Source: Calendula officinalis (taxonomy: Eukaryota > Streptophyta > Magnoliopsida > Asterales > Asteraceae). From it: a stretch of DNA of 64,000 bases. The translations under genes and the position numbers were made by a program. The notes beneath the pieces were generated by a model. That model was not told the origin of the DNA and searched no databases. It was given only the letters and a program-made list of their open reading frames with translations. Of this stretch, positions 34,719-46,659 are shown in pieces (position 1 is the stretch's first letter; each line of letters opens with the position of its first letter). The DNA lies in contig OY970834.1 of the NCBI GenBank assembly GCA_963853835.1, positions 35,247,257 through 35,311,256 on the forward strand, written 5' to 3'.

Positions 34719-36695
34719 ATATAATTAATGACCAATTTTTATTTTTATTTTTGAATGGCAAAAGGAAGCAAGAGAAAGGAGCTTCGGCAATGATTAAATA
34801 ACACACCTTGATGGTGATTATGCTACCAATTTATTATTATATTAATCATAATGGTCTACGTAATAAGGAAAAATCACACCATATTTATTGATTTGGACTA
34901 TAAAATTATATGGTTCAAATCTTTTACTAAACATCAGAATTATAGTTTATTAGTTTAGCCATTCAAAGAAAATGATGTCAAGATGGCTGTGAATGAAAAG
35001 AAATAACAATATGAAAATAATTTGTTATATAATGAATTATAATTATAATTATAATTGGCTGATTGAATTAAAATTGAGAAATCAAAATGTAAATAAAATA
35101 GTTTTTTATTAGAGATTAACGTTCCTATTTTTGCTGATTTCTTTTGTTGTATAAGAACGTAATTATTTGTTTGTATGTCACAATCCCAGTAAATTATTAG
35201 GAGGTAGGCAAATAATTAAAAAAAAGTATATAGAGATGTCACCTTCTTAAGAATTTTAAAGAAATCCTGATCTCTCAAGTCTCAATAATTTTCGCAATTA
35301 GGCTAATAACATGCGGACGGTGGATTTTAAATTGTACCATAAATATAGTATGTACCTCGTGTAGGAGGTGGTTGATTTTGAACCAACAACTAATTATATA
35401 TCACATAATAGCTCTTACGGACTTTAAACTACAATCATATAGTTTGTGTACAACTTATTATTGACCCATTGCTATTAGGAAGTAATATATTTGTGTGTTG
35501 TCTATTGTATACATGAGTTATTAGCTAGAGTTTTTTTTACAGAATTTTAGAGCAGAGCAAAACTTGAGAGAGAAATTCATTGATGATTTTCAAAATGGTT
35601 GAGAGAGTTAGCGTCTAAATTCTTGTAATCCTTATTATTGATAGGAGATTTGTGGTTGTGGAGTAGATTCAAGTAAATTCGTGTATCATATGCTTTTTGG
35701 TATTTGTTTATTATTATTATTATTATTATTATTGTGTGATTTCTTGTTGTGGTTATCGATCCCAACACAACTTACATACCGTTAGACTACAAACATTTTG
35801 GTACATAAAAAAAACACTTTAACGTGATTTTAGATAAACCTGTGCGAAAATCTCGTCTTTCTTATAAAACATATTCTGCAAGCTAGTTCAACCTCAAAAC
35901 CATAATACACACCTGAATACACAATGAATGCAGACTTGAAATAACCACTAGATTGCCTAGCTTTGTTCACAGAATGAAAATAAAAATGTTGCTAAGCCTA
36001 AACCTTAAAACCTAAACCCGAAGCAATAAACCTAAACGCTTGGCTTACCCGTACATATAAGAAAGGCTGCCGAGACTCATCCATATCAAGTGAAAGAAGA
36101 CTTAGATATTTGAATCTGGAGATGATTTTTTTTTTCCCAAACAACAATTCAGTTAAAGAATGATGGCTGCTTTCAAGAAGCTATGACAAAAATCACAAAA
36201 GTTGTACGGACAGTGCAGGGATTATAAAGACGAACAGTCCAATTTAGATCGACTCGTTTACATTTATTAGATATTCAATTAAAAGAAGAAAAATGATACA
36301 TTCAATTAGAAACAATTTATTACGCTTGATCATATCGAATACACTTGCGATGAATGTACCAATTGAATAACATTGAGGTTCCAACTTCTGCAACATTAAT
36401 GAACTTTTTTCTTTTTCTTTTTTTGATATTTCTAATGATCAAATAACAAAAAGACATCCTTAATTTGTGTTGGTATTTCTCAAAGCAATCTCTGAATCAA
36501 ATAGAACTCTGTATATTTTGTACGATAATATATTAAAATTTGAAAATTTGTATTGATTTCTACTAAATTTTCACATCTTTGATTTAAATATTTGTGATGA
36601 GTAGAATGAAAATCATTCTTTTTTTTAGGAATCAATCAATCAATATCCTTTCTCTTAAAATTTACAAGCTTAAGTCCGACAAGAAATTTAAGTTA
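34719..36695. other. Intergenic DNA
   Basis: AT-rich, no gene. Contains an (ATT)n microsatellite at about 35708-35735. The last part should hold the 3' UTR of the minus-strand GT61 gene B. Confidence 0.45.
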
Positions 36696-39600
36696 TCAAG
36701 AGTTCGCAACATCTTTATGACGTCCTATAAACCCCAAAGCTTCAACAAGTGTTTCTCTAAATCTAATTAAATTTAATTTTAAATCTTGTTTATTCAAATA
36801 TATTTCTCTTGCAGCTGCATATCCTCCTTTTGCCGCCACAGATGCCGTATCTGCAACCACCGGATGATCAAGACCGTACACGTCAGCTAACGAACTCTCT
36901 TCCGGTTCAATCCTGTACTCCAAATACTTCAAACCCATTCCTGGACACGGTTCACTATAAAAAGCATCGGTGCCCCACTGGAAGCCCAGTGGTCTCACCT
37001 GTATCATAGCAGCCCCATCAGGCAGAAACAGTTCGTTAGCTAACCCGGCCCCATGCGCCCCCACCATAACACTGCAGGAGTTTATCACACGCGAAAATTT
37101 TTCAACGTTTGACATTTCCTTATCCGAGCTAGCAATGATCACTACAAACCCTAATTCTTCCATCATCTTCACCATTTCTGCTTGATTTAGGAATTTTCGT
37201 GTTCTCTGACGAGAAATTAGAAGTAATACAGGCGGGTTCTGTGTATCGAAAACGGATTTTGTTTTCAATTTATATGTTTGTCTGATGAATTCTCTGAAAT
37301 CAGGCATTGAATAGTAATTCTGTGGATTTTCTGATGTGTTTACGCCTAAAAATTTGTGAAATTTTAAACCGATTACAACACCTGGAAAGCAATGTACGCT
37401 TGAATCGACAGCCGTGTTTATGATTTCGTGGTCCGATAGTCGCGGAAATACTCGTCTATATTTTTGAATGAATGAAGGTTTGTGATCAACGACGACGAGA
37501 TGTACGCGAGATCTGAGAAGGCGAGTAGTGATAAATAAAGGTATAAGGTTTTCATTGAATTCGTGGAATAGGTTTCCGGTGTATCCACCGGTTGAGAAGA
37601 TCACGGCAGGATGTTGGTGGTTATGATCACAAGCAGGTCGTGCTGGTTCGGTAGTTGTGATAGTTACCGGAGTAATGTATTTCATAACGTAAGGGCTTTC
37701 TTGCATTGAATATGGCCGGACAACGGTGGCGGTGTTGTTTTTAGCTGCCGGTGATGGCTGCAGGTGGACTTGCATTGTGCTCATATCGATTTTGACATGT
37801 TTATTTGTGACACAAAGTATTGACCATGAAGTGTTATCACAGGCAAAGCCTGTTGACTCAAGCTTGTTTCGATCTTCCCCTGTTTTCAAAACAAAAATAA
37901 AATTTATAAAAATTAATGAAATAATAATCATGTTCTACCATGCTCTTAATGTTTTAGTTATTTGGTTATTTTTTTATCTTTTTTGAGCGATTAGTTAGTA
38001 GCTCGAGCTAGACAATGACATCCACAAGATCTATAAGAAATAAACTCCATCACTTATTCACGTGAGGAACTATGACCTCTAATTGTAAAGTTTAGTTACT
38101 TACATAACATTCTAAAATAATAATAAAACTTTAATCAAACCATCGGGCAATAGTCTACTGATAAGGGTGTCGGAAATTATTTCATATAAAGGTATGAGTT
38201 CAATCACTTCTCTTGATAAACATTTACGAGATGATCAAATGGATGTTCGTAAACGATCACGATAATAGTTAGGTCGCGTACATCTCAGGAAAACCGGTTC
38301 TTCAATCAATAATATGGACCTTGCGTATTATGATGAAATAAAATAAGAGAGTTGACATTCATTTCGTGTGGCTTTTTGTGGTTTTATAAGCCTCGTTACT
38401 TTCCCTCACCATCACTCCATATGTAAGCACATGAGCTAGAAGAGGGTCAAACATAAATTTTAATTTATGTTTTGTATAATTTCGTATTGTGATAATATGT
38501 TAAACCAATTAAAATGCTATACGTAAGTGACTTCAATTGTGCACATGGGTTGAAAAGAAGACATTTTGTCATTTATTATAAATTAAATTGAATTATTAAT
38601 CTAAGATAATGACTTTGGAACATACCATCTTCAATTAAGATTCCCAAGGGACGGCCATTTTGCCTTCTCTGGTTCAATTCATAGAGAGGGGCCGGCGGCC
38701 ATTTGATGGGCCCACCCACGAAAGTTTTAAAATACATATGTGTGATCAGGGGGTGTTAACGATTCGAATCGAGTCGAATATCAGGATATTTGGGCTCGGC
38801 TCGTTTAATAAGTACTCGGCTCGAGCTCGACTCGAGCTCGAATAAGTTTTTAAAATTGAGCTTGACTTTGAGCTCGAATTTTTATATAGTCTTCGGGCTC
38901 GAGCTCGAAGCTCGTTTATGGTTCCATATTTTTTTGTTGGACTAATTTACAAACTCGAAAAGCTCGTTAATTACTCGACTCGTTAAGTCCCCTATTAATA
39001 TATGTATATTCTTATACTTATTGTATGATAATCATCATTTTGAAAAGAAAAAAAAAACTAAGTTAACGTGACATTTGGAAAAAGAATTAAAACTTTATCT
39101 AGACAAATGACATTTTGATCTAAGTATAGAAAAAGATTCTGATAATAACAGCTCTAAGAACTATCAATAAGAAAGAAATCTTTTATTTTGAAAATGAAAG
39201 AAATTTTGACTAATAAAGATAAATATGGATTAATAGCTTATAATTCAATTAAGGGCTTTGATATGACAGCACTAAGAGTTATTTTTAAGTGCATAAAAAG
39301 TTGTACAAATGAGTAATTCTTAAAATTAAGGAGACTATTATAGATTAATGTACAAGTTTATAAACCATGTCTTTTAGGACTGTTATTATCAAAACCTTTT
39401 GATTAATTATTATTTTTTAAAATAAAAGATTTTCTTTTAGGATGTGATAATTAAAACTATAGAAAAAATATGCCTAATTAATATGTCTATAATGTAAATT
39501 TAGATGCATATAAAGGTCGGGAAAGATATTTGGCATGGAATGATATCAACCAACAGTGGATTTATAAGGACATGCGTATCATGATTTAAATTTGTGAATC

Positions 39601-40449
39601 TTTTAATGGAGAGGAGAGGAGAGAAATAGAAAGAAATTTTTTATTAATTTTCTTTCTAAAATTTCATCTTAAAGTTGGGAAGATTTGGAGAGAAATTTTT
39701 TTCCTTTTTAATTATTTTTAATTTTTTCCAAATTTAAAATATTTCTTCTATATTTTTAATTATTTCTCTTCTCTTCTTTTCTTTTAATGAAAATTTATGG
39801 AACACAACGTAAATCTATTGTATTGCAGAATCCTAAATTCTATCCTTTGTGTGATTTGGAAAACTGTTTAGAGATAGACTTGTTAGGAGACATCGTTAAT
39901 AGCTGATCATGTTGCATGAACAATTTTCTTGCTTTATTCATGCAGTTAATAATTTCAATTTTATTTGTGAGAGAGAGAGAGAGAGATGAACCTCCTACTA
40001 GTCTGGTTAAAAGATATTGCGGAGACTTGTTACGATCATTCTTCTTAACCGCCATGCTCACATCTTTCTTAACCACGGGACTCACATTCTTGTTAACTAC
40101 GGTCAACACATCCTTCTTAATTTCAGAATTCACATCCTTGTTAACTACAGCATTCAAATCATGTTTCCTATCTAATAATATTTGCCTCCCTGTAACTACA
40201 ATATCCACTAGAATTCAAACATATATATTAGAAGTCATTAGCATGAACACTAATTAAACAACATATTTTAATATTAACAAAAAACAATGATTAATTAGAA
40301 GAAAGCTTACACTGAATTTGTTGAGAAGGGGAAGACTTGAAAACAAGTTCACAATAAAGCAAATGGAAAAGAAAAAAAGCACAAAGTGTTTGAGTTACAA
40401 ATACAACGATTCTCCGTCCTCTTCCTTTCTTCGTCTCTTTTTGAACCAT
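36696..40449 (-). CDS. GT61 glycosyltransferase gene B (three exons)
   Basis: Minus-strand exons 40449-40311, 40195-39992 and 37879-36696 join in phases 1 and 1 to 508 aa. Splices: CAGT|GTAAGC...GTAG|TTACAG and GGAG|GTTCAT...ACAG|GGGAAG. Exon 1 (MVQKETKKGRG) gives the type II anchor, about residues 14-36. Exon 2 is a stem enlarged by four 8-residue repeats. Exon 3 is the GT61 domain, very close to gene A: FACDNTSW, GGYTGNLFHEFNENLIPLF, CFPGVVIGLKFHKFLGV, ISRQRTRKFLNQ, GAHGAGLANELFLPDG. Expected Golgi pentosyltransferase; substrate unknown. Intron 2 (2.1 kb) holds two MITE-like elements, and a young LTR element ends about 815 bp upstream of the ATG. Confidence 0.9.
38753..38990. mobile_element. 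MITE-like element in intron 2 of GT61 gene B
   Basis: Starts CAGGGGGTGTTAACGATTCG and ends ACTCGTTAAGTCCCCTA, imperfect inverted ends, with a core of GCTCGAGCTCGA motifs. No target duplication identified. Confidence 0.45.
39129..39406. mobile_element. MITE-like element (GATAATAACAG family) in intron 2 of GT61 gene B
   Basis: Left end AAAGATTCTGATAATAACAG, reversed right end AAGGTTTTGATAATAACAGT. Related to the elements at 3791-4692 and 17096. Non-coding. Confidence 0.55.
40047..40155 (-). repeat. 24-bp coding minisatellite in GT61 gene B exon 2
   Basis: Four to five degenerate 24-bp units encode 8-residue repeats: AVVNKDVN, SEIKKDVL, TVVNKNVS, PVVKKDVS, then MAVKKND. Gene A has only one such unit (MAVKKDD), so gene B's stem is 32 residues (exactly four units) longer. 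Confidence 0.88.
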
Positions 40450-40497
40450 TTTTCGCTTCCCTCTATTTTGTGTTTATTGCTTTACAATTCTTCCTTC

Positions 40498-40507
40498 ATA
40501 TATATAC
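40498..40507 (-). promoter_or_regulatory. Putative TATA box of GT61 gene B
   Basis: TATATATATG on the minus strand, about 50 bp upstream of the ATG, in the same place as the TATA-like motif of gene A. Confidence 0.4.
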
Positions 40508-41262
40508 ATACAATCTTGCATGTGTCATTGTTGACCTAGGAATATATTAAGACTTTTTTTCCTCTATATATTTCGTTAATGAAAAATACTAATTTATTTC
40601 TAAATATCACATATATTCGCAAATGAGACTTGAACATTCGATTAAAATTCCACTTTCCATTTTGGATTCTCTTGATCTCCCCAATTCTCTTAATCTTTTA
40701 ATAAAAAATAAGCACTTCAAAATTGTAATTTTAGTTTTTTTTTTTTTGGTGGATTTTATGGGGATTTAGAAGATAGAAACAAAATGAATTTTCAATCGAA
40801 TCATCCTCGCAAGTCGCAAGGATACATTAGGTGACGATGTTAAGTTATTTTCTTCCATTTGGATCTCTAACATAAGAAAAAATGTTTCTTTGTAATTGGG
40901 TTGAGTGATGTTAAAATAACACCTCATTTTTGTACTTTTTAATCTAGCTCATTGTTAGATCTTTTTATAATAAATAACTGTTAAAAAATGAAAGACACAT
41001 CATATTGCTAGGTCAAATAATTTTTTATACTCTGTCTTTCTAATTATTATCATAGAACATAAACAAGTTAATTACTAAATTCATCATCTTTTATTTCTCC
41101 TAAAATTTAAAGTTTAAATTAGTAAGTTGTTTGCTTTGGTTTTGTTTTGTTTGCTAACAAATTAATGTCAAAACGATGGTTAAGTTAGATGTCTCACTAA
41201 TAAATAGTTATTTTATTTGAGAAGCTAACCTCTATTTTGTCATCTAGTAATTTTTCACTTCA
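40508..41262. other. Upstream region of GT61 gene B
   Basis: AT-rich DNA between the gene B promoter and the LTR element. No gene seen. Confidence 0.45.
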
Positions 41263-41267
41263 TTTTA

Positions 41268-43767
41268 TGTAACATCCTAAAACTGGCCTAGAATTTTATT
41301 ACTTTCGGTAAGTAATTTAATTGTTTATTGTTTTATATAAATTAATTGATTTAATTATATTCAAATGTATTTTAACCATGGGGTTAAAATTAGTAAAACT
41401 GAGATATTTAAATATTAAAATGATCTTTATATATTTGGGTTCACTTCTGAACCGGGGTTTCAAAAATATCTTCGTTGTTAAAATTGGAGTTAGTTAGGTC
41501 TAAATTAATTATCTGCGAACCTAATAATTTGTACTGTGTTAAATGAATTTGTCTGTGTGGGGAAGGGGGTACGTGGCCAAGGAGGGAGTATGTGTCAAAT
41601 TGGGTTCTCTCTCTTTGTTCTTGCCTGGTACACGACACATACACATGCACACACTCTTTTGAAGTTTTTTCTCCCTAAATTGATGATAATTGCTTGAAGA
41701 TCTTGCCTCCTCTTTGTGAAATTCGTGATTAGAAGCCAGAATAAGTAAGTTTCCTTCCTTCTTTAACTAGGGTTTCATGTTCTTGAGCTTAGATGAACTA
41801 GGGTTCTTGAGCTAGTGGGTTTTCATGAAGTTCTTGTTGAATCTTGATTATAATCTGGAATTGATGCATGATTTGGTGTCTAATTGAGTTCTTGCAAGTA
41901 TTGTATGAATTGTTGTTAGTTATAACTCATTTGGTGAAGCTTTCATAAAGCTCCATCAATGGTGGATTTGGGAAGAAGATGGCTTTTTTCCCTAAATTGA
42001 TGAATTGTGTATTTTGATGTTCTTAATGTTGTGTTAGGCTAATCATGTTTGTTAAATGATGATTGTTAGTTATGAAGAATCACTAGTTACTTGTTATGAA
42101 AATGCATAAAAGATGGTAGTGTTTGGCTAGATGGGAATTTAGCCATAATCTAGTTAGGTTATAGATTGTTGACTTTAGTCAAACCTGGGAGTTGACTTTT
42201 GGTCTTGTATAACTTGTAAACTTGTATTATCATTTTCATATTAACAATGTGGTAGTTGAATGAATTGTAAGTTTGATTATGTTGGTTTAGGCCCATGACC
42301 CGTTTGTTTCACAATTGGTTGCGAATTGTGCAAATTGACCTATTTTAGGTCAATAGATGATTAAATTATACATGTATACAAATGGTGTGCAAATTGCTTA
42401 GATTAATGTTAAGTAAGGAACTTGACAATATGAAATTGTTATTTGACAAGTATGAGCTCGAATATGTGTTTGATCCGTTTGGGCCTAATGTGTGCAATTT
42501 GATTTAAATGCATTAAGTTTGGTTTAGAATTAACTTGATGGAATTCTAGACATGGTAAGTATTATGTGTTGAAATGCAAGCTTTTGTTGCCATTTGATTG
42601 ACCTCAAATAATGGTGTTTGGATGGTTATTGGGAGATTTCATGAATTAGTGCAAGTGTTAGTGTTAAATGTATATTTAACATTGTTTATAAATTGGTGGA
42701 ATTATATACTAATTCGGTATTCCTTTGGTGTACAGGAATCGAGATCGTGACTCAGAAACATTAGACCTCTGAGTTCGACAAGTGGAAGGTTTCGGTGAGT
42801 GGATTTAATCTCCAACTTGTGTTCGGTCACAATTGGTTCGGTATATTGCATACTTGGAAAATGCAGGAATTGTGCAGGTCTGGGGAAGATAGCGCCGCTA
42901 TCTATAGATAGCGACGCTATCTATGTAGTTTCGGGATACCAACAGAAACAGAAAGTCGAAATCGCGAAGCTTCAAGAAATAGCGACGCGATTTCTCTGGA
43001 GATAGCGTCGCTATCTCATAGATAGCGACGCGATTTATGGGTTTTGCAGCTTTGGGCTTTATTTAGCTTGCTTGATGTTATGTATGCCTAGTGTTAGGGA
43101 ATGCCATACATGATTAGGTGCACAAGGTAGAGACCTTGCTTGATTACAAGCAACAACTCGGTGTGTGGTTATCCGAGGCTCGGTTTGACGTGGTGACCGA
43201 GGTTTGAGAAGTCAGTGCGCTGAGCAAGGGGTGTCGACTAAAGGGTATCCGACCTTACCTGTATTTGTTGCATGGTTAAGGGAGGTTGTGGCCCGGGTGT
43301 TGGACACGAAACGCTATCGGTTACCGTGGTTTGGCCGACCATGGTTTAAGGCTCCGGCAGGACCCCGATCTTCTCGAACAAACAGTGTTGTCCCCAATCG
43401 GAGATGTTCTAGAACTTCCGTGTTTTAGTGGACGGTAATTCGTAGTTACGTGGCCTTTAGACCGTAGGGATATCTATGCTAGCTTGTTGGGCTTTACAGA
43501 AATTGTAGATTATATTCATTCACTTAGCTTTGTGCTAATCCCTCCCTCGTTGAATCTTTTCAGGTGGTCGGTGCTTTGGACGGGATGGTTGACCAAGCTC
43601 AGTTGATATGTTTTAAAAAGGAGCCATGTCGTTTAAGTGACACCGTTTAAATAATTAATGTTAGAAGTTTATTTTGGGACATTTGGTTTGTAAACCTAAA
43701 CCTAAACTTATTATTATCTTTATGCTTCCGCTAAACTAACCTAGAGGATAACCTAATCGCCTTCGGG

Positions 43768-43798
<31 letters not shown>

Positions 43799-43824
43799 CG
43801 TTCTCCAAATTTTGCGGTGTTACA
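41268..43824 (+). repeat. Left LTR (2557 bp)
   Basis: TGTAACATCC...GGTGTTACA. Includes palindromes at 42887-42903, 42906-42922 and 43000-43016 and an A25 run at 43774-43798. All stretches I compared are identical to the right LTR with a constant 5392-bp offset. Confidence 0.95.
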
Positions 43825-46659
43825 ATTTGGTATCAGAGCTTAGGTTTGGCGATGGATACACGGGGTTGGTGTTCCATTCCCAAATCGTGGCTCAAGTTGG
43901 GTCAAGCATTCCGGACGAGCGGGATTAGAACAACGGTGAATGAAGTTAGTTGTAGTTAGTATGTAGTTACTAACGATTTAAACTAAGCTTTTGTGAGTTG
44001 TTGTGATTGTATAGTTATGACAGGTAAATAAAACCCGACCCCCTTGGCCCTAGGAAGTGTTGGTACATCAAGTAACGATGCGGGAACTACCGGAGGAGCC
44101 TATATACGCACGTGGGGATATGAAGTACACTAGAGGTGGTCAATTTGGGCAAGATGGAAGTTGACCTTGGGAAAAGAAAATGGGTTGCGGGTCAAGGACG
44201 GGGGCGGTCGGGGAATCTTCACCAACCGTGGACCGACGATGATAGTTCGGGTATGTTTTAATGAACTCAATACTTGTGTTTATGTAGAATTGTTAATTGA
44301 GAAGATTGCTTAGCTAAGATTTGTGAAATGTTGTGATGAACTGAACTGCTTACCTTCAGTGTGTTATGTCACTTGAATTGAGATAATTGATTGCTTGTTG
44401 ATTTGAGATACATCTTATGTGTCAGGAATTTTGTAGATATAAATGAGGTATGCTTACATGTTCCTTTTATTGAAACTTGGACTAAGTTTAGAGTGACATG
44501 ATGTATGGATTAGTCTAGTTAATTAAAGTTATGAATAAGTGTTATAGGAGATTGAATCCTTTCTTGTTTGTCGGGACACATATAGTGTCTCGGTGGTTAA
44601 AGTTGCTTGTTTTCCGTATTGTGCAAATTGGTGATTAGCTGATTGTAATTGTTTTGTTTGTTCCGTCACTCCAGGAGAAGTGAAGAGAATCGGTTGTATG
44701 TCGGTTTCGGTCACAACATATGTGACCATGGATCAAATCGAGTATAATAGTAACTATTGTAAACCGTGGGAATGTGATGCTTGTAATTAAAATGGATGGA
44801 ATTGTATGCGTGAATTGAATAGTCCAAGTAGGACTAGTGTTTGTTATGTGAAAAAGTGGAACTTTATTGTGACATGTCGGGTCACATGTAGTGACTTGTA
44901 TAGGGAGAATCAGAAATGTTTGTGCAATGTGGACAAATTGATGTTTGCTTTTGTTATAGACAGTAATTGTGGCAGATAGTCGGTGATAAATGTTGGAATG
45001 ACCTGAAATGTTATGATGCAAACCTGATTGGTTTTCTATGTTGAATTTGGATTCTGAAAAGTGACTAATGAATTGCGAGTGTAGATTATTTTGAGTTGAC
45101 TTGTGATAGTAATAATTGAAGATAAAAGAGACTGTTAAATGATTTGCATTGATTATGAAATTATTGAGAAGAGTTTGAAAATGTGATTTATACTTAAATC
45201 TAGTGTTTAGGTTGAAATGATTGTATTGAAATGATTTATGTTAATAAAAAAAATGGATCATAGTTTAAATTGATGATTCTTAAATTGCTCAAAGTGAGGA
45301 CGATGTTTTATTGATTGTAATAAAAGCTGTTGAATTGGAATTTTGAGGTTTATGACTTAGGGGATACGTTTCTAGATCAAATAGCATGATAGAAATGATA
45401 AAAGTTGCTTATGCTTAATTGTGAATTGAACGGTTGGAATTACCTTACTATTTGGATGTTAATGGGTAAGAGTTAAGGACTAGTTGAATTGTGATTGATT
45501 GACTTGAAGTCTAAGTAAAAGTTGGCATGTATTGAAAATGGTTATTAGTCATCACATGAGTTTGACATGTTAAGGAACCGTGAATTGTATGTTTGAAATT
45601 GTTATGATAAATTTCTTAATGTTGACCTGTTAAAGGTAATTAGTGTCAAGTCTTGTTTGGATGCATTTAGTTGCTAGACCTTGATTATGATGATAATTGT
45701 TGTTAATTGTATAAGTTGGTTTTGTTAAATACTTTAACATGTTATGGATGTAATAAAACAACTTTTGTATAATAAAACTTGTTTTTATCTGTTAGGTCAT
45801 AGGTATGACTAATTGGGTATAAAAGTTGTTGCTATTTGTATTGCCATGATCGTAATGAAATATGTGGAGTAGACTTGAATTGTGTAGACTTCGACTTGTT
45901 TTGTCAAAACGTGCAACTTGATTTGTAAAATTTTGTCATCCTTGTAATATGGCTAATTATGCATAAAATAGTTGATGATTGTTAGAAGTATTGTTAACTA
46001 AGGACTTTGATAGTGTCACGATGAATTGCTTGATTTTGACCAGTTTGTGCTTAGTATGCGAAAATTGATGTGACTTTATGTTATGAAAGTGTATTCTTTT
46101 GAAAATTAGTTGATTAAGACCGGAAATTTTATTGGAGATTCTTAAAATTGCGGGTCAAGGTTGTAAATTTTGTTAGAATAAAGAAGAAAATGAGTAGATA
46201 ATTGAGACTTGGGTTAATTGTTGTGACTTTGTGTAAGATAATTCTTAAACATATGCATGTGGACCGCTTGTATGTCATGAGAAATTCTAACTCAGCCATG
46301 AATGGTAGTTGATATTTGTTTATCGAGATGTTTGAATTTGTGTATAAAGAAAATGAAATGAATTGATTGGATGTTTTAAGGTAAATGCTATATGAGTAAT
46401 GAGATTATTTGGGGTGAGTATAGACTACAGAAATAAATTGATTGTTAAAGGAAATGGCAATGTTTGCGGGAACATAATATGAAAAGTTGGAAGCGCTAAA
46501 TATACTATGAAGTGTATGACAAATTGAATGAAATTTTATTTGAGCATGTATACGTGAAAGTGATTCGAATAGTGTCGTTAACTTTCTGTGATAAATACGT
46601 GCTAATTGAATATTGTTGTGGGATTCCGGGGACGGAATCCTCTTTAAGGAGGGTAGAGT
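43825..46659 (+). other. Non-coding interior of the LARD-like element
   Basis: Starts with the PBS, then a short segment with ATGACAGG followed at once by a stop (about 44018), then about 2.5 kb rich in TTGTGAATTGAA-like words and stop codons in all frames. No retroviral domain could be recognised. Confidence 0.85.
43828..43840 (+). other. Primer-binding site
   Basis: TGGTATCAGAGCT matches the complement of the 3' end of plant initiator methionine tRNA, 3 bp after the LTR end. Confidence 0.9.
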
